Shown: one piece after another, positions 1 through 7,972 of the stretch
Numbering within the stretch: the stretch's first letter is position 1
Layout: the number at the start of each line of letters is the position of its first letter
Origin: Acanthamoeba lenticulata
Lineage: Eukaryota; Discosea; Longamoebia; Acanthamoebidae
Assembly: GCA_002179805.1 (NCBI GenBank)
Contig: NAVB01003055.1
Coordinates: 1-14,028 of the forward strand
Reading direction: 5' to 3'
DNA length: 14,028 bases
Program-made: the position numbers and the translations under genes
Notes under the pieces: generated by a model
What the model was told of the DNA's origin: nothing
The model's input: only the letters and a program-made list of their open reading frames with translations
The model's database searches: none

Positions 1-34
1 TTTAAAAGAGCGAAAGCGGCAAAATAAAGCGAAC

Positions 35-430
35 CTGGACGGTGAGAGTCTCCTTGAAGTGCTCGAGGAAGCGGTGGGCCTGGAACTCGTCAATGTCGCA
101 GCCCTCGGCGCGCTTGGCCTCGTCGAGCTCAATGGCCTTGTGCACAAACTGCCACACCTTCTCGGCCTCCTTCTCGCCGAATTCCTGCGTTACCGCAACA
201 ATAATCGAGAAAAATCAACAGTTAATGATTAATCATTTTGTGCGACGTTGGGACACAACACGACGGACGACGCCAAGCCTGGCCAGTAAAGAAGCGAACA
301 GGAAACAGAAAGAACAAAGCTGTACCTCCCAGAAGGCGTTGAGGACCCAGACGGCCTGGTCCTTGTGCGTGCGCGAGATGAGGCTGTCGAGCTTCTCCTT
401 GTCGTTCGAGCCGGCGAGAATATTGGCCAT
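35..430 (-). CDS. Partial N-terminus of ABP34-like actin-bundling / EF-hand family protein
   Basis: Two exons are visible on the minus strand: 430..326 (35 codons) and 184..35 (50 codons), separated by a 141-bp GT..AG intron (325..185). A further donor (GTTCGC) at 34 suggests the gene continues off the left edge. Without that splice, the frame stops at 2-4 after 11 more codons. The 85 residues seen include QAVWVLNAFWE at 25-35, an acidic helix-like stretch, and CDIDEFQAHRFLE at 64-76. From memory of the family, this pattern (QAVxFLNAxWxE followed by a DxDxxxAxxFxE segment) resembles the N-terminus of the 34-kDa calcium-regulated actin-bundling proteins of amoebozoans, whose EF-hand lies further downstream and would be outside this window. 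The ATG at 430 is the first in frame. Family assignment is tentative; the exon structure is firmer. Confidence 0.5.
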
Positions 431-912
431 GGTAGAGGTAGTGGTGGTGGTAAAGAGCGGGGGTGTAGTGTACAGGTGCTGGTGTGGTTGAAGAATGCCG
501 TCCCCGCTGCGCTTCTTTGGCGAGACTGCGGCCGTTGTCTTGACCCTCGATGCTCCCTGGCAATTGGCCGGACTTAAAAATCAAATGAATTGGGTTTGGT
601 TGGCCGGATCCAGCGTATCAAGGCCTCTTCGACGAAGGGGCAGCACCACCTTTGGGCTGGCGCTCCCGGTAGAGCCTAACAGAACAGCTCGGAGCAACAT
701 GTTGCAGGTCCATAGAAGCACTGGCTGACGTGGGCAACAGGCTTAAGAAGGAACCAGAAGATACAAAAATAAAACAAATTGTTTCGGCGCTTTGAAACCT
801 TCTGTTCTGTTCCCGATGGCCGTAACGTCCTCAAAAGACTCCAAGGTGCCAGCTTGTTCCATAAGCAAGCAACTCAAGCAACAGAGCAGCATCAACAACA
901 AGTTCCAACAAC
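431..912. promoter_or_regulatory. Divergent intergenic region between the ABP34-like gene and the pirin gene
   Basis: No convincing gene lies in these 482 bases. They separate two divergent start codons (430 minus, 913 plus) and so must hold both promoters. A GT/GGT-rich stretch at about 431-490 lies in the minus-strand gene's leader. An A-rich patch at about 764-780 and a CA-rich purine/adenine leader at about 865-912 precede the pirin ATG. No clear TATA box, tRNA or other structured RNA was recognised. Confidence 0.45.
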
Positions 913-1760
913 ATGGCCTCCAAGAACTTCCGTATTAGAAAGGCGATGGACAGGGGCTACGCCAACCACGGCTGGCTCAGCACCTACCACTCGTTCTCCT
1001 TTGCCAACTACTACGACCCCAAGTTCAGTGGCTGGTCCAGCCTTCACGTGTTGAACGAGGACCGTGTCAAGCCTGGTCGGGTATGCAACGTCCTCTTCCA
1101 CGTGGGAACATCTTGATGCTAACAACACACTCTCATCTTGAACAGGGCTTTGGCATGCACCCACACTCCAACTACGAGATCTTCAGCTACATCGTGTCGG
1201 GCAGCCTTGAGCATCGCGATTCGATGGGCAACAAGGAGGTTATCGGCCGTGGTGGCGTGCAGTTCACGTCGGCCGGCCGGGGCATCCTGCACAGCGAGTA
1301 CAACCACTCCAAGACCGACTCAGTGCACTTCCTTCAGCTCTGGGTCGAGCCCAACCAATACGACCTCAAGCCCAACTACCAGACCGTCCAGTTCAGCGAC
1401 GAGGAGAAGCAAGGCCGCTTGTGCCTGTTGCTGGCGCCCAAGGGCCACGTACACGAGGACGGCACGAAGAAGCCCATCACCATCAACCAGGACGCCAAAG
1501 TCTACGCCTCGCTCTTGGCCCTGGACGAGCACGTGACCTACGCCTTTGGCAAGGGGAGGTGCGGCTACCTCCACGTGTGCGACACTGGAAGCCGTTTGCT
1601 CCTGCGGGATGTGCGGTCATGCGAGGAAGAGACCACCCTGCTCGAGCCTGGCGATGGCGTCTTCATCGCTGAGGGAGTTGAGCTTCACCTCGCAGGGGCC
1701 AACCAGGACGGCAAGCGCGCAGAGTTTGTCCTGCTGGACCTCACCTCTGAGGCCAAGTAG
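913..1760 (+). CDS. Pirin / YhhW-type bicupin (putative quercetin 2,3-dioxygenase-like)
   Basis: Two exons, 913..1080 (56 codons) and 1146..1760, with a 65-bp phase-0 GT..AG intron (1081..1145), encode 260 aa. Splicing joins VKPGR to GFGMHPH and restores the canonical pirin motif. The cupin metal ligands of the family are all present: H61 and H63 in GMHPH, and H105 and E107 in ILHSEYN. The DSMGN and VHFLQLWVEP segments are also typical of the bacterial YhhW/human pirin group. Length matches single-unit bicupins (about 230-290 aa). These Fe-binding proteins include a bacterial quercetinase and a mammalian nuclear redox co-regulator. Substrate specificity cannot be read here, and no targeting signal is evident, so it is probably cytosolic or nuclear. 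The ATG sits after a CA-rich leader (caacATGGCC). Its 3' end converges on the CLN3 gene. Confidence 0.93.
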
Positions 1761-1779
1761 GCGCGCAAGCAAGTGCAGT

Positions 1780-1785
1780 AATAAA
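1780..1785 (+). terminator. Poly(A) signal candidate for the pirin gene
   Basis: An exact AATAAA begins 20 nt after the pirin stop codon. Two more overlapping copies occur at 1847-1856 on the same strand, in the AT-rich gap before the convergent CLN3 gene. The most proximal copy fits best with a short 3' UTR. Confidence 0.5.
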
Positions 1786-1825
1786 CCAGAGGGTTTAGGA
1801 GACAACGCAATGTTTATCATTTTAA

Positions 1826-1831
1826 TTTATT
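1826..1831 (-). terminator. Poly(A) signal candidate for the CLN3 gene
   Basis: TTTATT on the plus strand reads AATAAA on the minus strand, 40 nt downstream of the CLN3 stop codon (1873..1871). It lies within an AT-rich island at about 1808-1860 shared with the convergent pirin gene. Confidence 0.5.
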
Positions 1832-1870
1832 TTTTAAAAAACAATTAATAAATAAAAGTTGAGGGTTTCG

Positions 1871-3913
1871 CTAGTGGATGTTGTTATGTCGCCGTAGCCA
1901 CTTCTCGAGGAAGACAGAGACGAGAGCGGCCAGGGAGATGCCAACGTCGTCAGCCAGAGAGACCACACCAAGAGAGAACTCACGGTCCTTGTCACTGACG
2001 GTCTTGTAAATCATGTACATGCTGTTGACGTAGGTCGCTCCACCCAACAAGCCCTGCCCAGCCCCAACGGGTATTGGCACAAAAATGCACCATCAACAAA
2101 AATAATAATAATGAAAATAAGAAATGAAAAGCCTATGAAAACGCACCTCCCAAAAGATAATGGGGAAGATGATGTAGACGGAGGGCACGAAGTTCCAGTA
2201 GGCCTGGCACAGCAGGAACGCGAAGTTGGCAGCCTGCAGGATGCCCGGGATCCAGATTCGAGCAATCGGGACAAAGTCCACCGACGACCGCGACACGAAC
2301 ACGCCTGTTTTCAAAAATAAAAAACAAAAACATATTTAAAAAAAGGATTAACCAAAACGCGTGAAGTGCATGAGCGCAGGCGAGGAGGGCCGGGGCTGGC
2401 GATTTACCGATCTGGTACATGAGGCTGTAGTACTTGTAGACCTTGTCCGAGCCCCAGCCATCAAAGACGAGCGTCGGCGAGATGCCGCTGTTGATAGCGT
2501 ACTCGAAGAAATACACGAAGAACAGCGGGATCATGTACGGCAGCAACGGCTTTTGACACAAGCGCACATACGTGAGACCGCGCACACGCAGAAAGAAGAA
2601 GAAGAAGAAGACGTGCGAAACCTTGATGAGGATGAACTGGGCAAAGAAGCGGCGGAGCTGCACGCCGAGCCCAGAGGGCGGCGGTGGCTCGTGGCTGTCG
2701 TGCAGGATCTGAATCGACAGGTTGCGGCTGCTAGGCGCCGGGACCAGCCTGCTGCTTCGCTTGCCTGCGGCTCCTTCTTCGTCGATCAGCAGCACGGTCT
2801 CGGCCTCGGCACCGTGCTCGTGGTCATTCGCGACAACAGCCGCAGGCGACACCACCTCGTCTGTCCCCGCATAGATCGTTCAGCCCGACCCACGCGAGAT
2901 GCGACCCAAGCTGGGCGGCCACTCACCCATCTCGATTCCATCATCGTCATCGACGACGACGCCGGGAGGCCGGGCGAGGGTACCTTCTTCGGCGACGGGC
3001 ACGTAGATCACCTGACGCTTGTTCTGCTCGCCCGTGATCACCAGGAAAAAGCTGAACGCACGCGGGCCCGAGTCAGCAAACAAAGTTCAAAGCCGAGGCC
3101 AGGCCCGAGCAGCCCGCGGGCACGTTGGACAACTGCACAAACCTGACGGCGATGAGGACGGGGAGCGGCGAGACGATGAGGAGGGAGAGCTTGGACGAGA
3201 GGCCGATCCACTCGGTGAGCGCCAGGTAGGCCACGGCCCCGAGCACGCCGGCACCGCCCGTGCCGGAGCTCCACCCGGAGAGCGTGAACTTGGGGTAGAA
3301 GGAGGCCAGCGCCAGGAAGGTGATCTCCCCGAATCCGGCGCTGAACGAGGCCAGCACGACGCCCAGCAGGCGCATCCATGCACTGCGCTCGGCGTATGTG
3401 TCGTGTGCTTAGGGACCGGCGACGACACACACACACGGGGCGGGGACAGGGACGCACCTTTCACCCCAGGCCACAAGCTGGAAGGAGCCGAGCGCGGCGG
3501 CCGTCAGCACGAGCACGCGAACCCTGTGCAGTCACCAGCTTAGCCAGTGCCGGCGCGTATGTCATGCGGCACAGGACTTGGGGGAGAGCTACCAGTAGGG
3601 AATGCGGTGCATGAAGAACGGGGCGACGAGCTTGGTGCAGAGCGTTGGTAGGATGTCGGCCAGCAGGACGGCGCCGCTACTGCCCTTCATGATGTCCTCT
3701 GCCGCTGACAAGAAGATCACATAACCAAAACTGCAGTTGCGGTCCCAGAAATGCCATTAAGCTTCTAATTCCAGCAAAGCTCACCCCAAGATTAAATTAT
3801 GATGATTAATTGCAAATGGCGCACTTGTTGAAAAGACCAAGCACGAAGAAGCCAATCCAGTTGCGTAGGGCCGAGAAGGAGGGCGCCTCACACTCCGACA
3901 GACGCCACCCCAT
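1871..3913 (-). CDS. CLN3: Battenin / CLN3 lysosomal membrane protein
   Basis: Nine minus-strand exons (3913..3825, 3730..3593, 3523..3458, 3382..3143, 3051..2927, 2860..2622, 2549..2408, 2304..2147, 2053..1871) join in frame to 459 aa; human CLN3 has 438. All eight introns (66-103 bp) have GT..AG ends. Battenin motifs, in order: [19 protein letters not shown] (25-43), [60 protein letters not shown] and [11 protein letters not shown]. About eleven hydrophobic stretches fit the CLN3/MFS-like membrane topology. A large acidic, presumably cytosolic loop (about 186-290) carries ETVLLI (240-245), which fits the [DE]xxxL[LI] lysosomal sorting consensus and lies where human CLN3 has its dileucine signal. 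The C-terminus lacks the CaaX-like end of the human protein. The family is tied to endolysosomal homeostasis and glycerophosphodiester clearance. The start codon is the first ATG of the first homologous exon. Confidence 0.95.
2595..2610. repeat. (GAA)n microsatellite inside CLN3 intron 6
   Basis: A run of five GAA units lies inside the CLN3 intron at 2621..2550. On the gene strand it reads as a TTC tract, giving a polypyrimidine stretch mid-intron. Because the intron is 72 nt and lacks a stop, translation through it would give a poly-Phe run, which is not expected in the protein. Confidence 0.7.
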
Positions 3914-3972
3914 CTTACGATGGCCGGTTGCAGAAGAAGCAGCAGAAACCGACCACGAATAGTCATTTCTAT

Positions 3973-3978
3973 TTTATT
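3973..3978 (-). terminator. Poly(A) signal candidate for the CPCC gene
   Basis: TTTATT on plus is AATAAA on minus, 32 nt beyond the CPCC stop codon at 4012..4010. It sits in the 96-bp gap before the CLN3 start at 3913, so CPCC 3'-end formation and CLN3 promoter elements must share this gap. Confidence 0.5.
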
Positions 3979-4009
3979 TTTCTACCACTTGGCAGTGTGA
4001 CGAGTGCAG

Positions 4010-4285
4010 TTAATCTGTGGGCTGCGTCACTGGCTTCTCCTCGTGGCGAGGTGGGCGAACGTTCGGCACAAAGCGACTTTCACACGCGCCGCAACTGGCG
4101 AAGTTGGCTCGGGCTTGGGTCAAGCTGAGACTGCTGTTGGGTCCGCCGCGAACTTCATCGGCGTGGGGGTCGTCCTGCCCATCGTCCTCCCAGAAGCAGA
4201 CGGGGCACACCTCGAAGCCGCCCCGCTCTAGAAGGGTGAGGTACTTACAACAAGGGCACGCGTATGCCGTGGCAGCCTGCTCCAT
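4010..4285 (-). CDS. Small CPCC-domain cysteine-rich protein
   Basis: This intronless 91-aa reading frame starts at ATG 4285. The first half is a clear Cys-rich CPCC domain (family recalled as PF14206): C10-P-C12-C13, then EVCPVCFWEDDGQDDPH with C27 and C30, and a trailing SLSLTQARANFASCGA segment. The CPCC and CPVCFWEDDG motifs define the family and probably bind zinc; no activity is known for it. The family is best known from bacteria. The frame stays open upstream to an ATG at 4477, but that extension reads as non-conserved sequence and would overlap the first exon of the divergent hydroxylase gene, so the ATG just before the domain is preferred. A perfect donor-like GTAAGT lies inside the CPCC codons but must be ignored to keep the motif. 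Confidence 0.85.
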   Translation of the reverse strand: MEQAATAYACPCCKYLTLLERGGFEVCPVCFWEDDGQDDPHADEVRGGPNSSLSLTQARANFASCGACESRFVPNVRPPRHEEKPVTQPTD

Positions 4286-4433
4286 CAGATCAAACTCACG
4301 CAGACGATAAGAGAGGATAAAATTCCAACTTATTCCGCAGAATGCATGGGAGGAAAACCTGAAGAAAGAGGAAGAAGAAAAGATAGTAACCCGAAGCCAA
4401 ACGTTTCGTCGACTTGCTTCTACGTCAAGTGCC
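4286..4433. promoter_or_regulatory. Compact bidirectional promoter region (CPCC gene / hydroxylase gene)
   Basis: Only 148 bp separate the divergent start codons at 4285 (minus) and 4434 (plus), so both promoters must lie here or overlap the coding exons. The segment contains a purine-rich GAAGAAAGAGGAAGAAGAAA tract at about 4361-4380. No TATA box or other named element was recognised. The extent depends on the chosen starts, which are the least certain parts of both genes. Confidence 0.4.
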
Positions 4434-5518
4434 ATGCAAGGCTGGCAGGCGGTCTTCTGTACCTGGGTGCTCTCCACCGTGCGCTTTCCCTTCTGCTCAT
4501 GGCGTTTCTCTACCTCTATTTGACTTGTTCTTGGAAACCATTTTTCCAGACCCTGTTCTGGCTCTACAACGTGCCTTTCCTGCTTCTGGATATCACAAAA
4601 TGGCCTACTCTCTATCGATACAAGTTGCAGAAGGTTTTACCTGCATGCAGAACCCACAACAGAGGCATCTGTCAAACTCAACAGCAACTTTCGGGGAGGG
4701 GAATAACAGGAAGAGGTGACGCCAGCCAAGATCCACAAATGTGTGCGTCGAGTACTCTTCAACCAGTTTCTCGTCCAGCCGCCGGTCTTGCTCTTCCTGC
4801 AGCCCTTCTCTCAGGCGCGTGGAGTGGTTTACTCGCCCACCCTCCCGTCCATGTACACGCCCTCCTTTTCTGGTGAAGCAGGAAACCACCAACAACTAAT
4901 TCTTTCGGAGCAGCTACGAAGTTGTTGTACATATAGCCGCCTTTGTGATGGTCGAGGAAGTGCTCTTCTACTGGTCTCATCGTCTTCTGGTGCAACTCAT
5001 TCCCTGCACGGGATTATTTACTTTGTACATGTAAGGCCTGACATGTGTTCATGTTGTAGCACATGTGGAACTACCAGAACATCCACAAGATCCATCACGA
5101 GTTCAGAGCTCCTATCTCCATCGCCTCTGAGTATGCTCACCCATTCGGTACGGCTTGCCATACTTGCCTCAATCCTAAACGATGGAAGATGCTGAGCCTG
5201 GCCCAATCCCCAGAGTTCGTCGTCTCGAACATCCTTCCTCTCTTGGCTGGCCCGGTGTTGATGGGAAGCCATTTGGTCACAGTGTGGCTGTGGACGGCGC
5301 TCGCCATCATCAGCACCTCCAACCACCACTCGGGATACGACCTGCCCTGGCTCAAAGGCCTCGCCAGCCCGAGATTCCACGACTACCATCACTACAGCTT
5401 CAACTCCAACTTTGGCGTCTTGGGCCTGCTCGACCGTCTTCATGGCACCGACAAGGGCTTCGTCCAGCACTACAAAGGCCGAACCTCGCAGGCCAGTCCT
5501 CTGCGCGAGCGCGAGTAG
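4434..5518 (+). CDS. Fatty acid hydroxylase superfamily membrane protein, FAXDC2-like (sterol desaturase family)
   Basis: Six exons (4434..4478, 4550..4633, 4710..4852, 4914..4989, 5060..5147, 5214..5518) give 246 aa. The di-iron histidine boxes are complete: HRLLH (113-117), HKIHH with H125, H128 and H129, NHHSGYDLP (182-190), and HDYHH (201-205). Segments such as SNILPLLAGPVLMGSH, GVLGLLDRLHGTD and VLFNQFLVQ match vertebrate FAXDC2 more than the sterol C4-methyl oxidase ERG25. The intron 4990..5059 splits the first His box, and splicing restores H117. The 66-nt intron 5148..5213 is in frame and stop-free, but its removal restores YAHPFE. Family members are ER membrane enzymes hydroxylating or desaturating sterols or fatty acids. 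The first exon (15 codons) and start are less certain. At 246 aa the protein is shorter than human FAXDC2 (about 330), mainly at the N-terminus. Confidence 0.85.
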
Positions 5519-5726
5519 CCAAGGCCGCCAGCCATTCCTGCCGTTCTTCCGTTTTTCTTTTTCATCTGCACGTACATTTCTGTAGACAATGTAAATAATG
5601 CGGCGGAATCGCTCAGAAATGTGTGAGATTTCATGCACAAGGACGGGAAGCGCTGCATGAAGCCCAACTTCTTACGCCTCTGGCCACCAACCGCAACAAG
5701 GCCAAGCTGTTAGGCTACACGCAAGC
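5519..5726. other. Intergenic region: hydroxylase 3' end and fumarase 5' leader/promoter
   Basis: These 208 bp lie between two plus-strand genes. No canonical AATAAA is present; the A/T-rich GTAAATAATG at about 5590-5599 is the nearest candidate processing element. The right part would be the fumarase leader and includes a short upstream ORF. No TATA box was recognised. Confidence 0.4.
5657..5713 (+). promoter_or_regulatory. Possible upstream ORF in the fumarase leader
   Basis: An ATG at 5657 opens an 18-codon frame closed by TAG at 5711-5713, 13 nt before the fumarase ATG (5727) and out of frame with it. If the transcript starts upstream of 5657, this uORF would be scanned first and could damp or modulate fumarase translation. 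The transcription start is unknown, so its relevance is conjecture. Confidence 0.3.
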
Positions 5727-7663
5727 ATGAAACGCTCCCTCCGTCACACTGCATCTTCTCGTTTCTTCTTCACCACCAAACGTTCGTGCGAACGAACCTT
5801 TGCTGCCTCTTCTTTCTCTGGCCAATCGATCGTTACGTCTCGCTCGCTTCACGCCTACGCCAGGCCTTTCTCCTTTAAGAAATCGATTACCCCCTTGCTG
5901 CGAAGAACTATGGAAACCGAACTCTCAGCTGCTCAAACCAGTGCTTTACTCTCGCCTGCGACCTCTCTGTGGAAGCGCGCGCTGGAGACCGGCGTGGCTG
6001 CCCACACGCACGCGGCCTACCCAGAGTACCGTGTCGAGCGTGACACTTTCGGGGACATAAAGGTTCCTGCTGACAAATATTGGGGCGCCCAGACGCAGAG
6101 GTACGTCGCGCTGGGAGGGCTCAAGCACAGTACTGTAGAGAATTGTGGCTCATCAACTGTTGCAGATCTTTGCAGAACTTCAAGATTGGTGGTGTGCAAG
6201 ACAAGATGCCGCTGCCTGTAATCCACGCTTTGGGCATAATCAAAGCTGCGGCCGCCAAGGTCAACCGCGAGTTCCATGGGCTCGACCCGAAGCTGGGAGA
6301 GGCCATTATCAAGGCCGCCGAAGAGGTGCGTTACGAAGAGAGCCTTGTGGTCCAGGCACTGCTTGAGCTTGCTCAAGTGGCGATGGCGTTGCTCGAGTTA
6401 TGCATAACTCAGACGTGCGCTACACGCTTTGTTCCCGCAGGTGACGAGTGGCAAGCTGGACGACCATTTCCCGCTGGTCGTGTGGCAAACGGGCTCGGGC
6501 ACGCAGACCAACATGAACGTCAACGAGGTCATTTCCAACCGAGCCATCGAGATGCTGGGCGGGAAGCTCGGGAGCAAGAACCCCGTGCACCCCAATGACC
6601 ACGTCAACATGAGCCAGTCGTCCAACGATACCTTCCCGACGGCCATGCACGTCGCAGCGGCCATGCAGGTCCACACCCTGCTCCTGCCCAACCTCGAGGC
6701 CCTGCGCGATGCCCTGAACGACAAGGCGACCGAGTTTGCGCACGTCATCAAGATCGGCCGTACGCACTTGCAGGACGCCACGCCCGTCACGCTCGGCAAC
6801 GAGTTCTCGGGCTACTCCCACCAGATCCACTACGGTGTTCTCCGCGTCAAAGACGCGCTCGTCCGTATCTACGAGCTCGCCCAGGGCGGCACGGCCGTGG
6901 GCACGGGCCTCAACACACCTAAGGGCTTTGCCGAGGCCGTCGCCAACGAGATCGCCCAGGCCACGGGCCTTCCGTTCGTCACCGCCTCCAACAAGTTCGA
7001 GGCCCTGGCCGCGCACGACGCCATGGTGGAGCTCCACGGCGCTCTCAACACTGTCGCCGTCTCCATGATGAAGATCGCCAACGACATTCGCCTCCTTGGC
7101 TCTGGTCCCCGCTGCGGCCTCGGCGAGGTTCGTCCTCTTCATCTTCTTCTCGCTCTTCATCCTTTATCGTGTCTGACCCTTGTTGTTACCTACAGCTGTT
7201 GTTGCCCGAGAACGAGCCGGGCTCGTCGATCATGCCGGGCAAGGTGAACCCGACGCAGTGCGAGGCCGTGACGATGGTGAGCGCGCAGGTGATGGGCAAC
7301 CAGACGGCGGTCTCCGTGGCGGGCGCGTCGGGCAACTTTGAGCTAAACGTGTTCAAGCCGGTCATCATCCGCAACGTGCTGCATTCGATCCGGCTCCTGG
7401 GCGACGTGGCGCAGTCCTTCACGGAGAACTGCGTCGTGGGCATTCAGGTCAACGAGAAGCGCGTCACGCAGCTCCTCAACGAGTCGCTCATGCTCGTCAC
7501 GGCCCTCAATCCGCACATCGGCTACGACAACGCGGCCAAAGCGGCCAAGAAGGCACACAAGGAGGGCACCACGCTCAAGGAGGCCTGCCTTTCGCTTGGC
7601 CTCCTCACTGCCGAACAATTCGACGAGTGGGTCCGACCCGATCACATGCTTGGCCCCGAGTAA
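5727..7663 (+). CDS. FH: Class II fumarate hydratase (fumarase), mitochondrial-type
   Basis: Four exons (5727..6100, 6166..6325, 6441..7127, 7196..7663) encode 562 aa of class II fumarase, which interconverts fumarate and L-malate in the TCA cycle. Splicing restores [27 protein letters not shown] and [20 protein letters not shown]. The superfamily signature [10 protein letters not shown] is at 416-425. Other family motifs include [51 protein letters not shown] and [12 protein letters not shown]. The catalytic core begins near residue 100 ([15 protein letters not shown]). The preceding ~98 residues are rich in Ser, Arg, Phe and Thr with almost no acidic residues in the first 60, which fits a mitochondrial presequence. 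A second in-frame Met at 62 (5910) could give a form without most of it. It is longer than human FH (510 aa) because of this extension. Confidence 0.96.
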
Positions 7664-7878
7664 GTTCTCCAAACGAGCGGACCAGGTTGGAGAAGGAAGA
7701 GGAGCAGATCGAGCGATCATGGGCCATCCATTTTGCTTGTAAAAACGAGGCGCAGAAGATGGCCAAAATAGAGGAAACGCATTTTCACAACTTTTTCTCA
7801 TTTACTGGCCGCTTGGGTACGCGGCACAAGCAGTCGATTTGATTCACCACCAGGCCTGCGCGTGTACACGCGTCGAAA

Positions 7879-7886
7879 TCACGTGA
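7879..7886. promoter_or_regulatory. TCACGTGA palindromic E-box
   Basis: This is an 8-bp perfect palindrome with a CACGTG core, about 90 bp upstream of the PCF11 start codon. The sequence is the classic site type for bHLH-zip factors in animals and fungi. A functional role here is inferred from position only. Confidence 0.35.
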
Positions 7887-7946
7887 CTGGCCTGCCCGCG
7901 TTCCATTGATTGCAAAGACACCACTCCATTGTGGTGGCCTTGTTTC

Positions 7947-7952
7947 AATAAA
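7947..7952 (+). terminator. AATAAA between fumarase and PCF11
   Basis: This is the only exact AATAAA between the fumarase stop and the PCF11 ATG. It lies 283 nt after the fumarase stop and 20 nt before the PCF11 start. It may be the fumarase poly(A) signal, giving overlapping transcripts, or simply part of the PCF11 leader. Confidence 0.35.
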
Positions 7953-7972
7953 TCGTCTCCTCATAGTCCCAC

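Larger units (their letters stand above)
7664..7972. other. Intergenic region between fumarase and PCF11 genes
   Basis: These 309 bp hold the fumarase 3' end and the PCF11 promoter/leader. No further gene is seen. Recognisable items are a CGTGTACACG palindrome (7861-7870), a TCACGTGA palindrome just after it, a CCAC..GTGG short inverted repeat (about 7921-7937), and one AATAAA close to the PCF11 start. Confidence 0.5.

Noticed and set aside
431..912. Search for tRNA or other structured RNA in intergenic gaps
   Set aside because: No cloverleaf, internal A/B box pair or known RNA motif was recognised here or in the other gaps; a covariance-model scan was not possible.
2361..3146. 261-codon plus-strand open frame
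   Set aside because: It is antisense to the CLN3 exons, has no recognisable domain, and arises from GC-rich codon bias of the real minus-strand gene.
4499..4550. Start of the hydroxylase at ATG 4499 without the first intron
   Set aside because: It gives residues unlike the family, whereas splicing 4478 to 4550 gives FCTWVLSTTLFWLY with a strong polypyrimidine acceptor. The choice remains moderately uncertain.
4863..4913. Alternative donor G|GTGAAG at 4872 for hydroxylase exon 3
   Set aside because: It leaves one base over, while the next exon needs two; the donor at 4853 fits the phase and restores LPSIYEVVVHIAAFVMVEE, typical of the family.
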